From: Deltaproteobacteria bacterium
GTDB taxonomy: Bacteria > Myxococcota_A > Polyangia > Polyangiales > Polyangiaceae
Reading direction: 5' to 3'
DNA length: 36,293 nt
NCBI GenBank assembly: GCA_003235365.1
Contig: QJWJ01000426.1
Span: 1-36,293 of the forward strand
The position numbers and the translations under genes are program-made. The notes under the pieces are model-generated. The model worked only from the letters and a program-made list of their open reading frames with translations, ran no database searches and was not told the origin of the DNA. Each line of letters opens with the position of its first letter. The stretch's first letter is position 1. Positions 8,644 through 17,146 of this stretch are shown here, in pieces.

Positions 8644-9612
8644 TTACAGAGTCTTGAGTACTTCGGTGAGTTGCTCGGCGAATGCGGCAGCAGCGACCGG
8701 CAGGACTCGACCGCGGCGGTACGCGAGATTGAGGCGAGCGTCGGCCAACCCCCAGTCTGTCAATGGAACCGCGACCATTCCGGAAACGTCGGGCTTGTTG
8801 CCGATTCGAAACGAGAAGCAGACGCCCTGGCAGGTGCGGGCAAACACCTTCGTCGCTTCGATCGAGTTGGAAACGATCGCCGGTTCGAATTCTGCAGCGG
8901 CGCGCTTGAGCGCGGCGTCGATCAAACTGCGAGCGGCCAGGGTGTGATCAGGCAGGGCGATGGGGTATTCCACGCAGTCGACGAGGCGTAGCGTCGAACG
9001 ACTGGCGAGGGGGTGTTCCGGAGCAACCAACGCACACAGCGGTTGGGTCACGGAGGCGAGCACGCTGATCTCCGGCGTATCCGGAGTTTCGTGCGTCAGC
9101 ACCAGATCCGCCTGGTCGCGTAGCAGGGCTTCGTTGATGCGCTGGGGACCTTCTACCGTGACGCTGAAGCGAATGCCTGGGTGCTGACGCTGGTACTCGC
9201 GAATGGCGTCGGGGAGCATGCGTCCTGTCACTGACTCGGCGACGGCGATGCGAACCTCGCCGTGGACCAGCCCTTTGAGGCCCTCAATCTGCTCTTCGAC
9301 CTGACGCAGTTCCTTCATCGAACGTCGCGCAAAGGCCAGAAAGAGCTCGCCTGCGGCGGTGGCGCGGACGCCGCGCGGCAGACGTTCGAACAGCGGTGAT
9401 CCCAGCTCGCCTTCGAGGTCGAGGATCCGTCGGTTGAGCGCCGAGGAGGCGATGTGTAGCGCATCGGCGGCTTTGCGAATCGACCCGTGCCGCGCAACGG
9501 CATCGACGTAGGCGAAAATCGGTGGGGCCTGCAGGCGACTGCTGGACCCGGGTGCAGTGCGTGCCGAGCTCGCCGCTTGCTGGGAGGTGTTGGACTTCTT
9601 ACCGCTCGTCAC
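8644..9612 (-). CDS. LysR-family transcriptional regulator
   Basis: The 322-residue product has an N-terminal winged helix-turn-helix (about 30-93: FAYVDAVARHGSIRKAADALHIASSALNRRILDLE, LFERLPRG) and a type 2 periplasmic-binding-like effector domain (about 120-320). The open frame extends further upstream, but GTG at 9612 is preferred because GGTGAGG (9618-9624) lies five bases before it and because the extension has no LysR similarity. A Ser/Gln/Ala-rich segment of about 25 residues precedes the helix-turn-helix. It lies upstream of the cysteine hydrolase and NCS2 permease genes on the same strand and probably controls them in response to their substrate or product. Confidence 0.85.
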   Translation of the reverse strand: MTSGKKSNTSQQAASSARTAPGSSSRLQAPPIFAYVDAVARHGSIRKAADALHIASSALNRRILDLEGELGSPLFERLPRGVRATAAGELFLAFARRSMKELRQVEEQIEGLKGLVHGEVRIAVAESVTGRMLPDAIREYQRQHPGIRFSVTVEGPQRINEALLRDQADLVLTHETPDTPEISVLASVTQPLCALVAPEHPLASRSTLRLVDCVEYPIALPDHTLAARSLIDAALKRAAAEFEPAIVSNSIEATKVFARTCQGVCFSFRIGNKPDVSGMVAVPLTDWGLADARLNLAYRRGRVLPVAAAAFAEQLTEVLKTL

Positions 9613-9617
9613 GCCAG

Positions 9618-9624
9618 CCTCACC
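9618..9624 (-). promoter_or_regulatory. Ribosome binding site deciding the LysR start
   Basis: GGTGAGG on the minus strand lies five bases before the GTG at 9612. The in-frame upstream starts lack such a site, which fixes the shorter protein. Confidence 0.6.
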
Positions 9625-9786
9625 ATGCCACAAAGCGTCGAGGGTCGCGACATCGGCGATCATTCGCTCGTGAGGACGTGCGAGGTGCGGCCCCGGGCCG
9701 TGCACCTTGTCGTTGCCGACTGAATTCCACGTCGGTCGCCAACTGCCCGACACTCGTGCTCGCCCGACAAAGCGAATAGTCTGCCG

Positions 9787-10512
9787 TCATTCGGGAAGAT
9801 CGAGAGCTTCGATGATGTCGGCGAGTTGCTCGTCGTCGAGGGCTTCGAGAGAGAAGGGGGGCATGTCCCCTCCATAGCCGTAGAATCCGCCGTGGCGGAC
9901 TTTCTCGACCACGATGATCCGGCGCACGCGCGGCGTGTAGTCGGCATGCTCGATCACGAAGTCCTCGGGGAGTAGCGTGATGCGATCGCTGAGTCGCCCC
10001 GCCCCGGTGTGGATCTGTCCGTGGCAAGACAAACAGGTGCGGACATATGAGTCTTGCCCGCGCGTCGCGTCGCCCCGCGGCAGTTCTTGGGGTACGGACA
10101 CGACGGAGAACGGCTGGGCCTCAGCCCGCCCTGGCTCCAGGCTCTCGAGGAAAGCGTAGAGGGCTCGGGCATCGTGCTCCGTCGCCAGCAGCGGTTCGGG
10201 CGCTGCCATGTAGGCGGCGCGGCACCCGTTGACCGCGTCGAGCAGATCGTTGTACTGGCCTCCGTAGAAGGTGGGTCGAAGAGTAACGCCAGCCAGTGGC
10301 GCGCCCGGCTTGTTGAGCGCCAAGCCGTCGGTCGGTTCCCGATCGTGGCAGGTTTCGCAGCTGTAGCTGTTGAACTCGGACGGAGAGAGGTCTGTGCTGG
10401 TGAACAATGCTTCGCCTTCGGCGACCAAGTCGGGCGCCGAGCAGGCGACGAGGCGGGGCAGAGCCACGATCGGCAGCAGCCAGCTGACCTTCTTCCGTAC
10501 CTGGCAATTCAT
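9787..10512 (-). CDS. Dihaem c-type cytochrome lipoprotein
   Basis: The 241-residue product has a lipoprotein signal (MNCQVRKKVSWLLPIVALPR, lipobox LVAC, Cys24) and two haem-attachment motifs, CETCH (52-56) and CLSCH (160-164). A Met in GGDMPPF (about 217) is a candidate distal ligand for the second haem. It should be anchored in the cell envelope and carry electrons. The ATG at 10512 overlaps the TGA of the propeller gene by four bases (ATGA), so the two are translationally coupled, which also rules out the longer upstream frame. The partner oxidase, or whether it serves as a redox sensor, cannot be told from the window. Cytochrome and propeller pairs like this are frequent in myxobacteria. 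Confidence 0.87.
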   Translation of the reverse strand: MNCQVRKKVSWLLPIVALPRLVACSAPDLVAEGEALFTSTDLSPSEFNSYSCETCHDREPTDGLALNKPGAPLAGVTLRPTFYGGQYNDLLDAVNGCRAAYMAAPEPLLATEHDARALYAFLESLEPGRAEAQPFSVVSVPQELPRGDATRGQDSYVRTCLSCHGQIHTGAGRLSDRITLLPEDFVIEHADYTPRVRRIIVVEKVRHGGFYGYGGDMPPFSLEALDDEQLADIIEALDLPE

Positions 10513-11687
10513 GGCGCCAACACCAGCAATTCGTCGGGGTAGGGACCGAGCGTCAGGGTGCGCAGCACGGTGAGCGCCGACGGATCGAATTCGACCAAAG
10601 TGCCAGCTTTGTAAGGAGTGCTTTCGCACACGCCGAGCAGCCTGCCATCCGGCAGCTGGTGAAATGAGCGCGGATTGAAGCACTCGTCGTCGGTGAGCGA
10701 TATCGATTGCACCACGCTGCGACTCGACACCGACACGCGGGCGATGCCGCCGGGGCTTTGCAGAGGAACGAGGACTTCGTCGTCGTTTACCCAGAGCGGT
10801 ATCATGGGTTGCGATGGAACGCTGATCGCGGCGACGAACTGTGGCTCACTGCCGACGTCGAAGATCGCCAGCGTGCGACTGACGGTGTTGGTCAGCGCCA
10901 GCTGTCCGCCGTTTGGGCTTTCTGCGACGGCGAAGGGGCGGTTGGCGCTTCCCTCTCCGGAGTGCACGCGGGCGACGACGGTTGCTGTCGGCAGATCGAG
11001 CACGATCAAGGAATCTTCACCGGAGCAGGCCACGAACGCGTGTTGCCCATCGGCGCTGACCGTGAGCAACGAGGCCGAGACGCACAGCGGCAGTTCCATC
11101 AGTTGTGTATTCGCATCGAACGCACCCGTGGCCGTGACGACGACGGCCAGCGGTGAGCGCCGGACGTCGATGGGGGAGGTCGTATCCAGCGAAAGGACGT
11201 CATTGTCGTGGACGACGAACAATCTGCCGTCCGCGCCGAGCGCCACGTCGACCGCTTTGGGAAAGACGGACACGTAACCGAGGTCGCGCAGATCATCCAA
11301 CGCCAGCGCCTGGATGCGGCTGCGAGTCTGGTTCTGTCCGAAGTCTTCCGAGTGTGGTCCGCCGTTGTCGAGCAACGGGTAGGTGAGCAGCACGTAGAAC
11401 TGCTCGCGGATCGGATCGTAACTGATGTGGCGCGGCCCGTCGATGTCGACTCCGGAGCGTCCCACCGGCACTTGCCCGAGCTCAGAGAACGTGTCGAGAT
11501 CGAGCACGCTGACCGTGTCGGAATACTGATTGGCGATGTAGCCCCGGGTCTGACCGGGCGTGTCGAAGACTGGGCGTTGGCTCGGAAAGGGATCGCCGCC
11601 GTCGCCGGCATCAGTACAGCTGGCGAGTCCCAGAATCCCGCACCCAGCGATGGAGAGGATCTCGCCGAGTTGCGACCTCGACGTCAT
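10509..11687 (-). CDS. Beta-propeller lipoprotein (YVTN-like)
   Basis: The 392-residue product starts with a lipoprotein signal ending in lipobox LASC (about residue 24) followed by DAGDGGD. The rest is a run of WD/YVTN-like blades: RGYIANQYSDTVSVLDLDTFSE, DVALGADGRLFVVHDNDVLSLD, VSADGQHAFVACSGEDSLIVLDLPT, SPNGGQLALTNTVSRTLAIFDV. These suggest a seven-bladed extracytoplasmic propeller. It is coupled by a 4-bp overlap to the dihaem cytochrome, which points to an envelope complex. YVTN propellers can be enzymatic, metal-binding or purely structural; nothing here decides. A paralogue of methylamine-dehydrogenase-type propellers is possible but no cofactor-forming residues can be identified. Confidence 0.8.
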   Translation of the reverse strand: MTSRSQLGEILSIAGCGILGLASCTDAGDGGDPFPSQRPVFDTPGQTRGYIANQYSDTVSVLDLDTFSELGQVPVGRSGVDIDGPRHISYDPIREQFYVLLTYPLLDNGGPHSEDFGQNQTRSRIQALALDDLRDLGYVSVFPKAVDVALGADGRLFVVHDNDVLSLDTTSPIDVRRSPLAVVVTATGAFDANTQLMELPLCVSASLLTVSADGQHAFVACSGEDSLIVLDLPTATVVARVHSGEGSANRPFAVAESPNGGQLALTNTVSRTLAIFDVGSEPQFVAAISVPSQPMIPLWVNDDEVLVPLQSPGGIARVSVSSRSVVQSISLTDDECFNPRSFHQLPDGRLLGVCESTPYKAGTLVEFDPSALTVLRTLTLGPYPDELLVLAP

Positions 11688-11736
11688 GGTTGGTGATCTT
11701 CGAGGTGGGGACGCTCACACACGGTACGGGGCTCAG

Positions 11737-13002
11737 TCAGCTCTGGTCGTCGTCGTCGTCGCTGGGGGCGCCTGGGGCCGGTGGAGGCGAGCTGATGCGC
11801 TCGTCGAGCGAACGCTTCTGCGCGCGCTGGACCGGTTGAGTGCGCGTGTCCAGCTCGACTTCGGTGCGTTGGTGCGGGAAGCCACTGAGCGGGCCGAGCG
11901 TGCTGCGGTCTCGTTGGAAGGTCGGTTCGCTTTGCACGTAGACCGTCAGCAATTCCGCCAGCGACGTCAGCGCGGCGAAGTGCGTGCGCTCGTAGCCGTG
12001 GGACGCATCGGCGCCGAAAGCCACCAAACCGACGCGCATGTCGTTGCCCGCTTCGAGGGCTGAAGCCGCGTCACAGCGGTAGTACTTGAACAGGTCGCGC
12101 TGGTGGGGGATATCGAATTGCTCACACAAGTCGAGAAGCTTGTGAGTGAGGTGATAGTCGAAGGGTCCGCTTTCGTCGCGCATCGAGATCGTCACACCGC
12201 GTTCGCGTGAGTTTTGACCGGGTGCTGGAGTGGCGTTGTCGACGGCCACCATTTCCGCGACGTCGCCGTGCAAGATCGCCGACGCACCGATGCCGACCTC
12301 TTCGGAGATGGTGAAGAGCACGTGGCAATCCACTGGAATGTGTGCATCGGACTCGACGATTGCCTTGCATGCGGCCAGCACGCTCGCCACACCGGCCTTG
12401 TTGTCCAAGTGCCGCGAGTTGATGAAACCGTTGCAGATCTCCGGGCTTGGATCGAAGGCGATGTAGTCGCCGATGTTGAAGCCGTTCTCTGCGAGTTCCC
12501 CTGCCGACGCGCAAAAGTCGTCGGTGCGGACCTCGACGTTGTCCCAGCTGACGGGCTGCGTGTCGATTTCGTCGTTGAACGTGTGCCCTGAGGCTTTGAG
12601 CGGAAGCACCGTGCCGCGCCGCGCGCCCATCTTGTCGGTGAACACGGTGACGCGGCCGCCTTCGGCGAAGCGGCTCGACCAGTAGCCGATCGGCACGATC
12701 TCCAAGCGGCCGTTGTCCTTGAGATTCTTGACCATCGCTCCGAGCGTGTCGAGGTGACTGACGATGGCGCGTGCCGGGGCGCGTTGAGCGCCGGATAGCG
12801 CGGCACGGATCGCGCCGCGTCGTGTCAGCTCGAAGCGAATACCCAGGCGCATCAGCTCTTTGCCCACCCAGTGCACCACTTGATCGGTGTAGCCACTGGG
12901 ACTGGGGATCGAGAGCAACGTGAGCAGCGTTTCGCGGAGATACTCGGTGTCGATCTCCAGCAGTTGGATGGCTTGGGTGCGTGGGGCGGCTTGAATACTC
13001 AT
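11737..13002 (-). CDS. NAGGN-system M42-family peptidase
   Basis: The 421-residue product is the M42-type metallopeptidase of the osmoprotectant NAGGN trio (the trio_M42_hydro family). Metal ligands and base are all present: His83 (SHLDTLG), Asp200 (RHLDNKAG), Glu234-Glu235 (SEEVG), Asp255 (VDNA) and His335 (ASHGYERTH). It is probably cytosolic; a role in hydrolysing or recycling the dipeptide osmolyte is inferred, not proven. ATG at 13002 is chosen because family members begin close to IDTEYL; a longer frame to GTG at 13134 has no similarity. The last 55 residues or so form an extra tail ending in PPPAPGAPSDDDDDQS. The gene follows ngg after a 160-base gap containing a hairpin. Confidence 0.88.
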   Translation of the reverse strand: MSIQAAPRTQAIQLLEIDTEYLRETLLTLLSIPSPSGYTDQVVHWVGKELMRLGIRFELTRRGAIRAALSGAQRAPARAIVSHLDTLGAMVKNLKDNGRLEIVPIGYWSSRFAEGGRVTVFTDKMGARRGTVLPLKASGHTFNDEIDTQPVSWDNVEVRTDDFCASAGELAENGFNIGDYIAFDPSPEICNGFINSRHLDNKAGVASVLAACKAIVESDAHIPVDCHVLFTISEEVGIGASAILHGDVAEMVAVDNATPAPGQNSRERGVTISMRDESGPFDYHLTHKLLDLCEQFDIPHQRDLFKYYRCDAASALEAGNDMRVGLVAFGADASHGYERTHFAALTSLAELLTVYVQSEPTFQRDRSTLGPLSGFPHQRTEVELDTRTQPVQRAQKRSLDERISSPPPAPGAPSDDDDDQS

Positions 13003-13121
13003 CTGAACTACGACTGGCGAACGTGTTGCGGGCGTGGCGAGCGAATCGCTGGGCGACGACGCTCGCGGCAGTACTTTGATGCGATGATGGGCGAATCGCA
13101 AGCGCTGCATTTCTGGGCGCT

Positions 13122-13140
13122 CTGAGCGGGGCACGCTCAG
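13122..13140 (-). promoter_or_regulatory. Hairpin between ngg and the peptidase gene
   Basis: CTGAGCG and CGCTCAG pair over seven perfect bases with a five-base loop, 22 bases after the ngg stop. No T-tract follows on the minus strand, so it is more likely an RNA-stabilising or processing element than a full terminator. It could lower peptidase expression relative to the synthesis genes. Confidence 0.45.
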
Positions 13141-13162
13141 AACGTGTCGCCTCGGCGCGAGT

Positions 13163-14935
13163 TCAGGATGTGCTGACGGTCTGCGGGAACAGCAAATCCA
13201 AGAAGCGCTGTGCCGTCGGCTGGGGCTCGTGGTTCGCCAGCCCTGGCCGCTCGTTCGCTTCGATGATCCAGTACTCTGGTTTCAGCACGCTGGGGACCAT
13301 CAAATCGAGCCCGACGACGGGAATGTCGAGCACTTCTGCGGCGCGCTTGGCGACTTCGACCAGATGCGGGTGCAGTTCGTCGGTGACGTCGTGAATCGTT
13401 CCCCCCGTGTGCAGGTTCGCTGCCTTGCGTACGGTGAGGGTCTTACCGAGTGGTAGCACGTCGTCGAGCCGGTGGCCGGCTTCCGCCAGGCAGCGTTCGG
13501 TTTCGGCGTCCAGGGGAATGCTGCTCTCGCCGCCGGTTGCGGCCTGGCGCCGACGACTCTGGCGCTCCACCAGGTCTCGAATGCTGTGCTCCGCATCACC
13601 GACGACCTCTGGCGGGCGCCGGATCGCCGCCGCGACGACGCGGTAGTCGATCACGATGATGCGCAAGTCTTGCCCCGAGACCATCTCCTCGATGAGCACT
13701 TCGCCTCCGCCTTGACCGGCTCGTTCGATGGCGCCCTTCAAGTCGGAGAGCGTCGAGATACCGACGCTGACGCCGGCCCCCTGTTCACCCCGGGCCGGTT
13801 TGACGACGACCCGCCGGTGCTGCTCCAAGAAGGCCAGATAGCGTTCCTTCCCGTCGCTCACGCGCACTTGTGCGGGCATCGCCAGACCGGCTTCGGTCAA
13901 CAGGCGATGAGTCACCCGCTTGTCGTCGCAGCGGCTCATCGCGATGGCGCTGGTCAACTCACTGAGCGACTCTCGGCAGACGATGTTGCGACCGCCGAAA
14001 CTGAGGCAAAAATAGGAGTGCTCGGCATCCAGCACGTGTACGTGAACGCCGCGACGTTGCGCCTCGCGGGTGATGATCTTCGCGTAGGGATTCAGATCTT
14101 CCGGGGCGTTGCCCAGGAACAGGGGTTCGTTGATCTCGTTCTTGTTCTTGATGCAGAACACCGGCACGCGCATGAAACCGAGCTTCTCGTACAAGCGTAT
14201 CGCTTGCCGGTTGTCGTGCATGACGCTCAAGTCGATGTAGCGACGCCCCAGTCCCGTGAAGTGCTCGACGAGATTCAACACGAGTGCCTCGCCAACGCCG
14301 GGATGCTGAGTTTGGGGATCGACGGCCAGGGCCCACAAAGACGAGCCCTGCTCGGGATCGTTGAAGGCGACGGTGTGGTCGATACCGGTTACCGTCCCGA
14401 TGATGGCGTTCGTTTGGCGGTCTTCGGCAACCAAGTAGACGTGTGAGAGTGAGTCCTTGTGGCTGTGAATGAAGCTCGGGTCGACCTCCACCATGTGGCG
14501 ACGGGCGTAAATGAGGTTGATGGCTTCGGCGTCCTTGACGGACTCGAGCGGACGCACGCGGTAGGTCGTCGGCTGAGGCGTGGATCGCTCGCGTCGTTCG
14601 AAGTAGAGCCTGAACGTGTGCGATGGATCGAGGAACAGCTCTTGCGGTGCCAACGCGATCACGATGTGCGGGTCACCGACGTACAGTGCGATGTCGCGCT
14701 GGTTGTCGCTCTCTGCCTTGACGACGTCGGCGAGCACCTCGTTCGAGTCGAAGGTGTGGGCGAAGATCAGTCGGCCCCAGCCGCACTCGACGATTACGTT
14801 GCGTCGCACGCGTTCTTCTTCCGTCCACAGTTTGGCTTTCCAGGCGTTGAGGCTCGCGGCGTTCTCGAGCTCCTGTGGTGGGAGATCCGGCTCGGCGACG
14901 GACGTGAGTTCGCGTTTGCGACTGTGCTTCGTCAT
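13163..14935 (-). CDS. ngg: N-acetylglutaminylglutamine synthetase (GNAT + ATP-grasp)
   Basis: The 590-residue product joins a GNAT acetyltransferase domain (about 125-260: LWALAVDPQTQHPGVGEALVLNLVEHF, NRQAIRLYEKLGF) to an ATP-grasp ligase domain (about 290-590: VVKPARGEQGAGVSVG, VLIEEMVSGQDLRIIVID, IIEANERPGL). This pairing defines the trio_acet_GNAT / Ngg family. The enzyme acetylates glutamine and joins a second glutamine, giving N-acetylglutaminylglutamine, which AsnO then amidates to the osmolyte NAGGN. Its ATG at 14935 overlaps the asnO stop by four bases (ATGA). The frame continues far upstream inside asnO, but the overlap start is clearly right. Expression is presumably raised by osmotic stress, as in characterised species. 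Confidence 0.92.
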   Translation of the reverse strand: MTKHSRKRELTSVAEPDLPPQELENAASLNAWKAKLWTEEERVRRNVIVECGWGRLIFAHTFDSNEVLADVVKAESDNQRDIALYVGDPHIVIALAPQELFLDPSHTFRLYFERRERSTPQPTTYRVRPLESVKDAEAINLIYARRHMVEVDPSFIHSHKDSLSHVYLVAEDRQTNAIIGTVTGIDHTVAFNDPEQGSSLWALAVDPQTQHPGVGEALVLNLVEHFTGLGRRYIDLSVMHDNRQAIRLYEKLGFMRVPVFCIKNKNEINEPLFLGNAPEDLNPYAKIITREAQRRGVHVHVLDAEHSYFCLSFGGRNIVCRESLSELTSAIAMSRCDDKRVTHRLLTEAGLAMPAQVRVSDGKERYLAFLEQHRRVVVKPARGEQGAGVSVGISTLSDLKGAIERAGQGGGEVLIEEMVSGQDLRIIVIDYRVVAAAIRRPPEVVGDAEHSIRDLVERQSRRRQAATGGESSIPLDAETERCLAEAGHRLDDVLPLGKTLTVRKAANLHTGGTIHDVTDELHPHLVEVAKRAAEVLDIPVVGLDLMVPSVLKPEYWIIEANERPGLANHEPQPTAQRFLDLLFPQTVSTS

Positions 14936-16713
14936 GCTGCCTCCGGTACCTGTGCCTGCAGCCACATTTCGAGCAATGCGATTTGCCAGAGCTTGGACCC
15001 ACGCAGCGGCGTGATGTGCTCTTCGGGGTTGCCGATCAGGCGTTCGACGTAGCTCGGATTGAACAGCCCCCGTTGCTTCGCTGCAGTGTTGTGCAATGTC
15101 TGTTTGACCAAGTCCAGGAACGGACCGCGCAAGTATTTGAGCGCTGGCACCGGGAAGTAACCTTTGGGACGGTCGATCACCGCCGCGGGAATGACGGCCC
15201 TCGCGGCTTCTTTGAGCACGTACTTGCCCTCTTCCGGTACTTTCCACTTGGCCGGGACACGCGCGGCGAACTCGACGACCTCGTGATCGAGGAATGGCAC
15301 TCGCGCTTCGAGCCCCCAGGCCATCGTCATGCTGTCGACTCGCTTGACGGGGTCGTCGACCAGCATGATGTTGGCGTCGAGGCGCAGGGCCTTGTCGATT
15401 GCAGTGGGGGCACCGGGTTGATCGAAGTGGTGTTGCACGAACTGCGTGCTGAAGTCTTCCGACACCCACTCGGGCTGGAGGACCTCTTTCATTTCCGTGT
15501 GGTTGCGATCGAAGAAGTGAAGCCGATACGTCGTCAGTGGGTCTTTGGTGTTCATCATTGGCGGGTACCAGTGGTAACCCGCGAAGATCTCGTCGGCGCC
15601 TTGCCCGCTTTGTACGACCTTGACGTGCTTCTTGACCTCTTCCGACAACAGGTAGAAGCCGATGTTGTCGTGGCTGACCATGGGTTCGTTCATCGAACGA
15701 ATGCAGCGCGGTAGCTCCGGCAGGGCTCGGCTCGAGTCGACGAAGATCTTGTGATGAGACGTGCCGAAGTGTTTGGCGATGATGTCGGAGTATTGAAACT
15801 CGTCGCCGGCTTCGTCCCTGACGGTTTCGAACCCGATGGAGAACGTCTCGATGTGTTGATGGCCCGCTTCGGCCAACAGTCCCACGACGAGACTGGAGTC
15901 GAGACCACCGGACAGCAGCACGCCCACCGGCACGTCTGCGGTCAAGCGCCGCTCGACCGAGCGCCTCATCACGTCGAGGGTCTGTTGCTTCCAGCTCTCG
16001 AAATCCGTCTTCTCGTCGGCTTCGGTGCGGTCGTGGGAGGCGCTCCAGTAGCGCGTCAGTTCCCGACTGCCGTCGCGTTGAATGACCATGACGTGCGCTG
16101 GCGGCAGCTTGCGCACCGACTTGAACAGTGTATGCGGTGCCGGAACGACGGCGTGGAAGGTCATGTAGTGGTGCAGCGCAACGGGGTCGATCTCCGTCGA
16201 GATGTCGCCGGCGTCGAGAATGGCAGGCAGGCTCGATGCGAAACGGAACCGCCCGCCAGACTCACTGTAGTACAGGGGCTTGATGCCCAAGCGATCGCGA
16301 CCGAGCACGACCTTGCCCGAACTGCGCTCGACAATCGCGAACGCGAACATCCCGTTGAGGCGCTCGACGAAACGTTCTCCCCAGGCGTGATAGGCCTTGA
16401 GCAGGACTTCGGTGTCGCCATGGGAGAAGAAGCGGTAGCCCTTCTGTTCGAGTTCCTTGCGCAGCTCGGGATAGTTGTAGATCGCGCCGTTGTAGACGAT
16501 TACCAAGCCCAGTTCCGAATCGACCATTGGCTGGCGTGATTCCGAGCTCAAGTCGATGATGCTCAGCCTGCGATGCCCGAACGCGACGTGATCGTAGGCG
16601 ACGGCGCCGTGAGAATCCGGCCCGCGCGGTTGCATGCGTTCGCACATCGCATCAACCGCACGCAGGTCGGGTCGTTCTGAATCAAAGCGCAGTTCGCCGC
16701 AGATCCCGCACAT
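14932..16713 (-). CDS. asnO: N-acetylglutaminylglutamine amidotransferase
   Basis: The 593-residue product is of the asparagine-synthase B type. It has a class II glutaminase domain with Cys2 (MCGICGEL), RGPDSHG and YNGAIYN, then a synthetase domain with the pyrophosphate loop SGGLDSS (268-274) and QGADEIFAGY. In this position, directly followed by ngg and an M42 peptidase, it belongs to the trio_amidotrans family, which converts N-acetylglutaminylglutamine to its C-terminal amide (NAGGN) rather than making asparagine. AGGA lies about ten bases before the ATG. It is the first gene of the operon; the 433 bases upstream contain two palindromes that may be operators. Confidence 0.93.
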   Translation of the reverse strand: MCGICGELRFDSERPDLRAVDAMCERMQPRGPDSHGAVAYDHVAFGHRRLSIIDLSSESRQPMVDSELGLVIVYNGAIYNYPELRKELEQKGYRFFSHGDTEVLLKAYHAWGERFVERLNGMFAFAIVERSSGKVVLGRDRLGIKPLYYSESGGRFRFASSLPAILDAGDISTEIDPVALHHYMTFHAVVPAPHTLFKSVRKLPPAHVMVIQRDGSRELTRYWSASHDRTEADEKTDFESWKQQTLDVMRRSVERRLTADVPVGVLLSGGLDSSLVVGLLAEAGHQHIETFSIGFETVRDEAGDEFQYSDIIAKHFGTSHHKIFVDSSRALPELPRCIRSMNEPMVSHDNIGFYLLSEEVKKHVKVVQSGQGADEIFAGYHWYPPMMNTKDPLTTYRLHFFDRNHTEMKEVLQPEWVSEDFSTQFVQHHFDQPGAPTAIDKALRLDANIMLVDDPVKRVDSMTMAWGLEARVPFLDHEVVEFAARVPAKWKVPEEGKYVLKEAARAVIPAAVIDRPKGYFPVPALKYLRGPFLDLVKQTLHNTAAKQRGLFNPSYVERLIGNPEEHITPLRGSKLWQIALLEMWLQAQVPEAA

Positions 16714-17146
16714 GTGGTCTAAGTCCTGTCAGGTTTGTTGGTTCGAATTCCAGGACGAATTGCACGCGCTTGGCGTGATGAAGTCCCTGAAACAAAGCGC
16801 TGTTGCGTCTCACTCACCTCGAGCGCTGGCAGGTGCCAGCCACGTGGAAACGTCGTGATACGAGTGACACGACCTCTGTAACAGGCTGGGCCCAGTGAGA
16901 ACACCCCCGTGTCTACTTTGTTCATCGAGTCCCACCAGCGTGTAACCCCGCGTGTTCCAGGAGATCCGTGCTCGTTTCACGACGATTTCTCGACGTATGC
17001 CACTGGTGTGCCAATTCGACCGTTCCGCCTGCCATTCCGCTCACTCGTTCGCGACGGCCGTGCGGTTCTTTCGAGACTAATGGGGGGTCGTCTTTCGGCC
17101 GTTCAAATGCTACACGTGTCTCGCGCGGGGGCGGTTTGGGGCTTCG
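16714..17146. other. Gene-less stretch of 433 bases upstream of asnO
   Basis: No coding region is recognisable. It separates the ABC importer genes from the NAGGN operon on the same strand and should contain the osmolyte operon promoter. It carries a perfect inverted repeat at 16825-16840 and an 8-base palindrome at 16840-16847. Confidence 0.5.
16825..16847. promoter_or_regulatory. Palindromes upstream of asnO, possible operator
   Basis: GCTGGCA and TGCCAGC form a perfect 16-base inverted repeat (16825-16840, two-base centre), immediately joined to CCACGTGG (16840-16847). They lie about 110-135 bases before the asnO start, a plausible activator or repressor distance. The binding protein is unknown. 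Confidence 0.4.

Noticed and set aside
13003..13134. Upstream extension of the M42 peptidase to GTG 13134
   Set aside because: The added 44 residues have no family similarity and start within a hairpin; ATG 13002 fits the family better.
14936..15469. Long N-terminal extension of ngg
   Set aside because: It lies wholly inside asnO in another frame. The ATGA overlap at 14932-14935 gives the proper start.
16738..16765. tRNA-like TTCGAAT motif near the asnO start
   Set aside because: The flanking bases do not form a T-stem, and the space upstream is occupied by asnO; there is no acceptor or D-arm.
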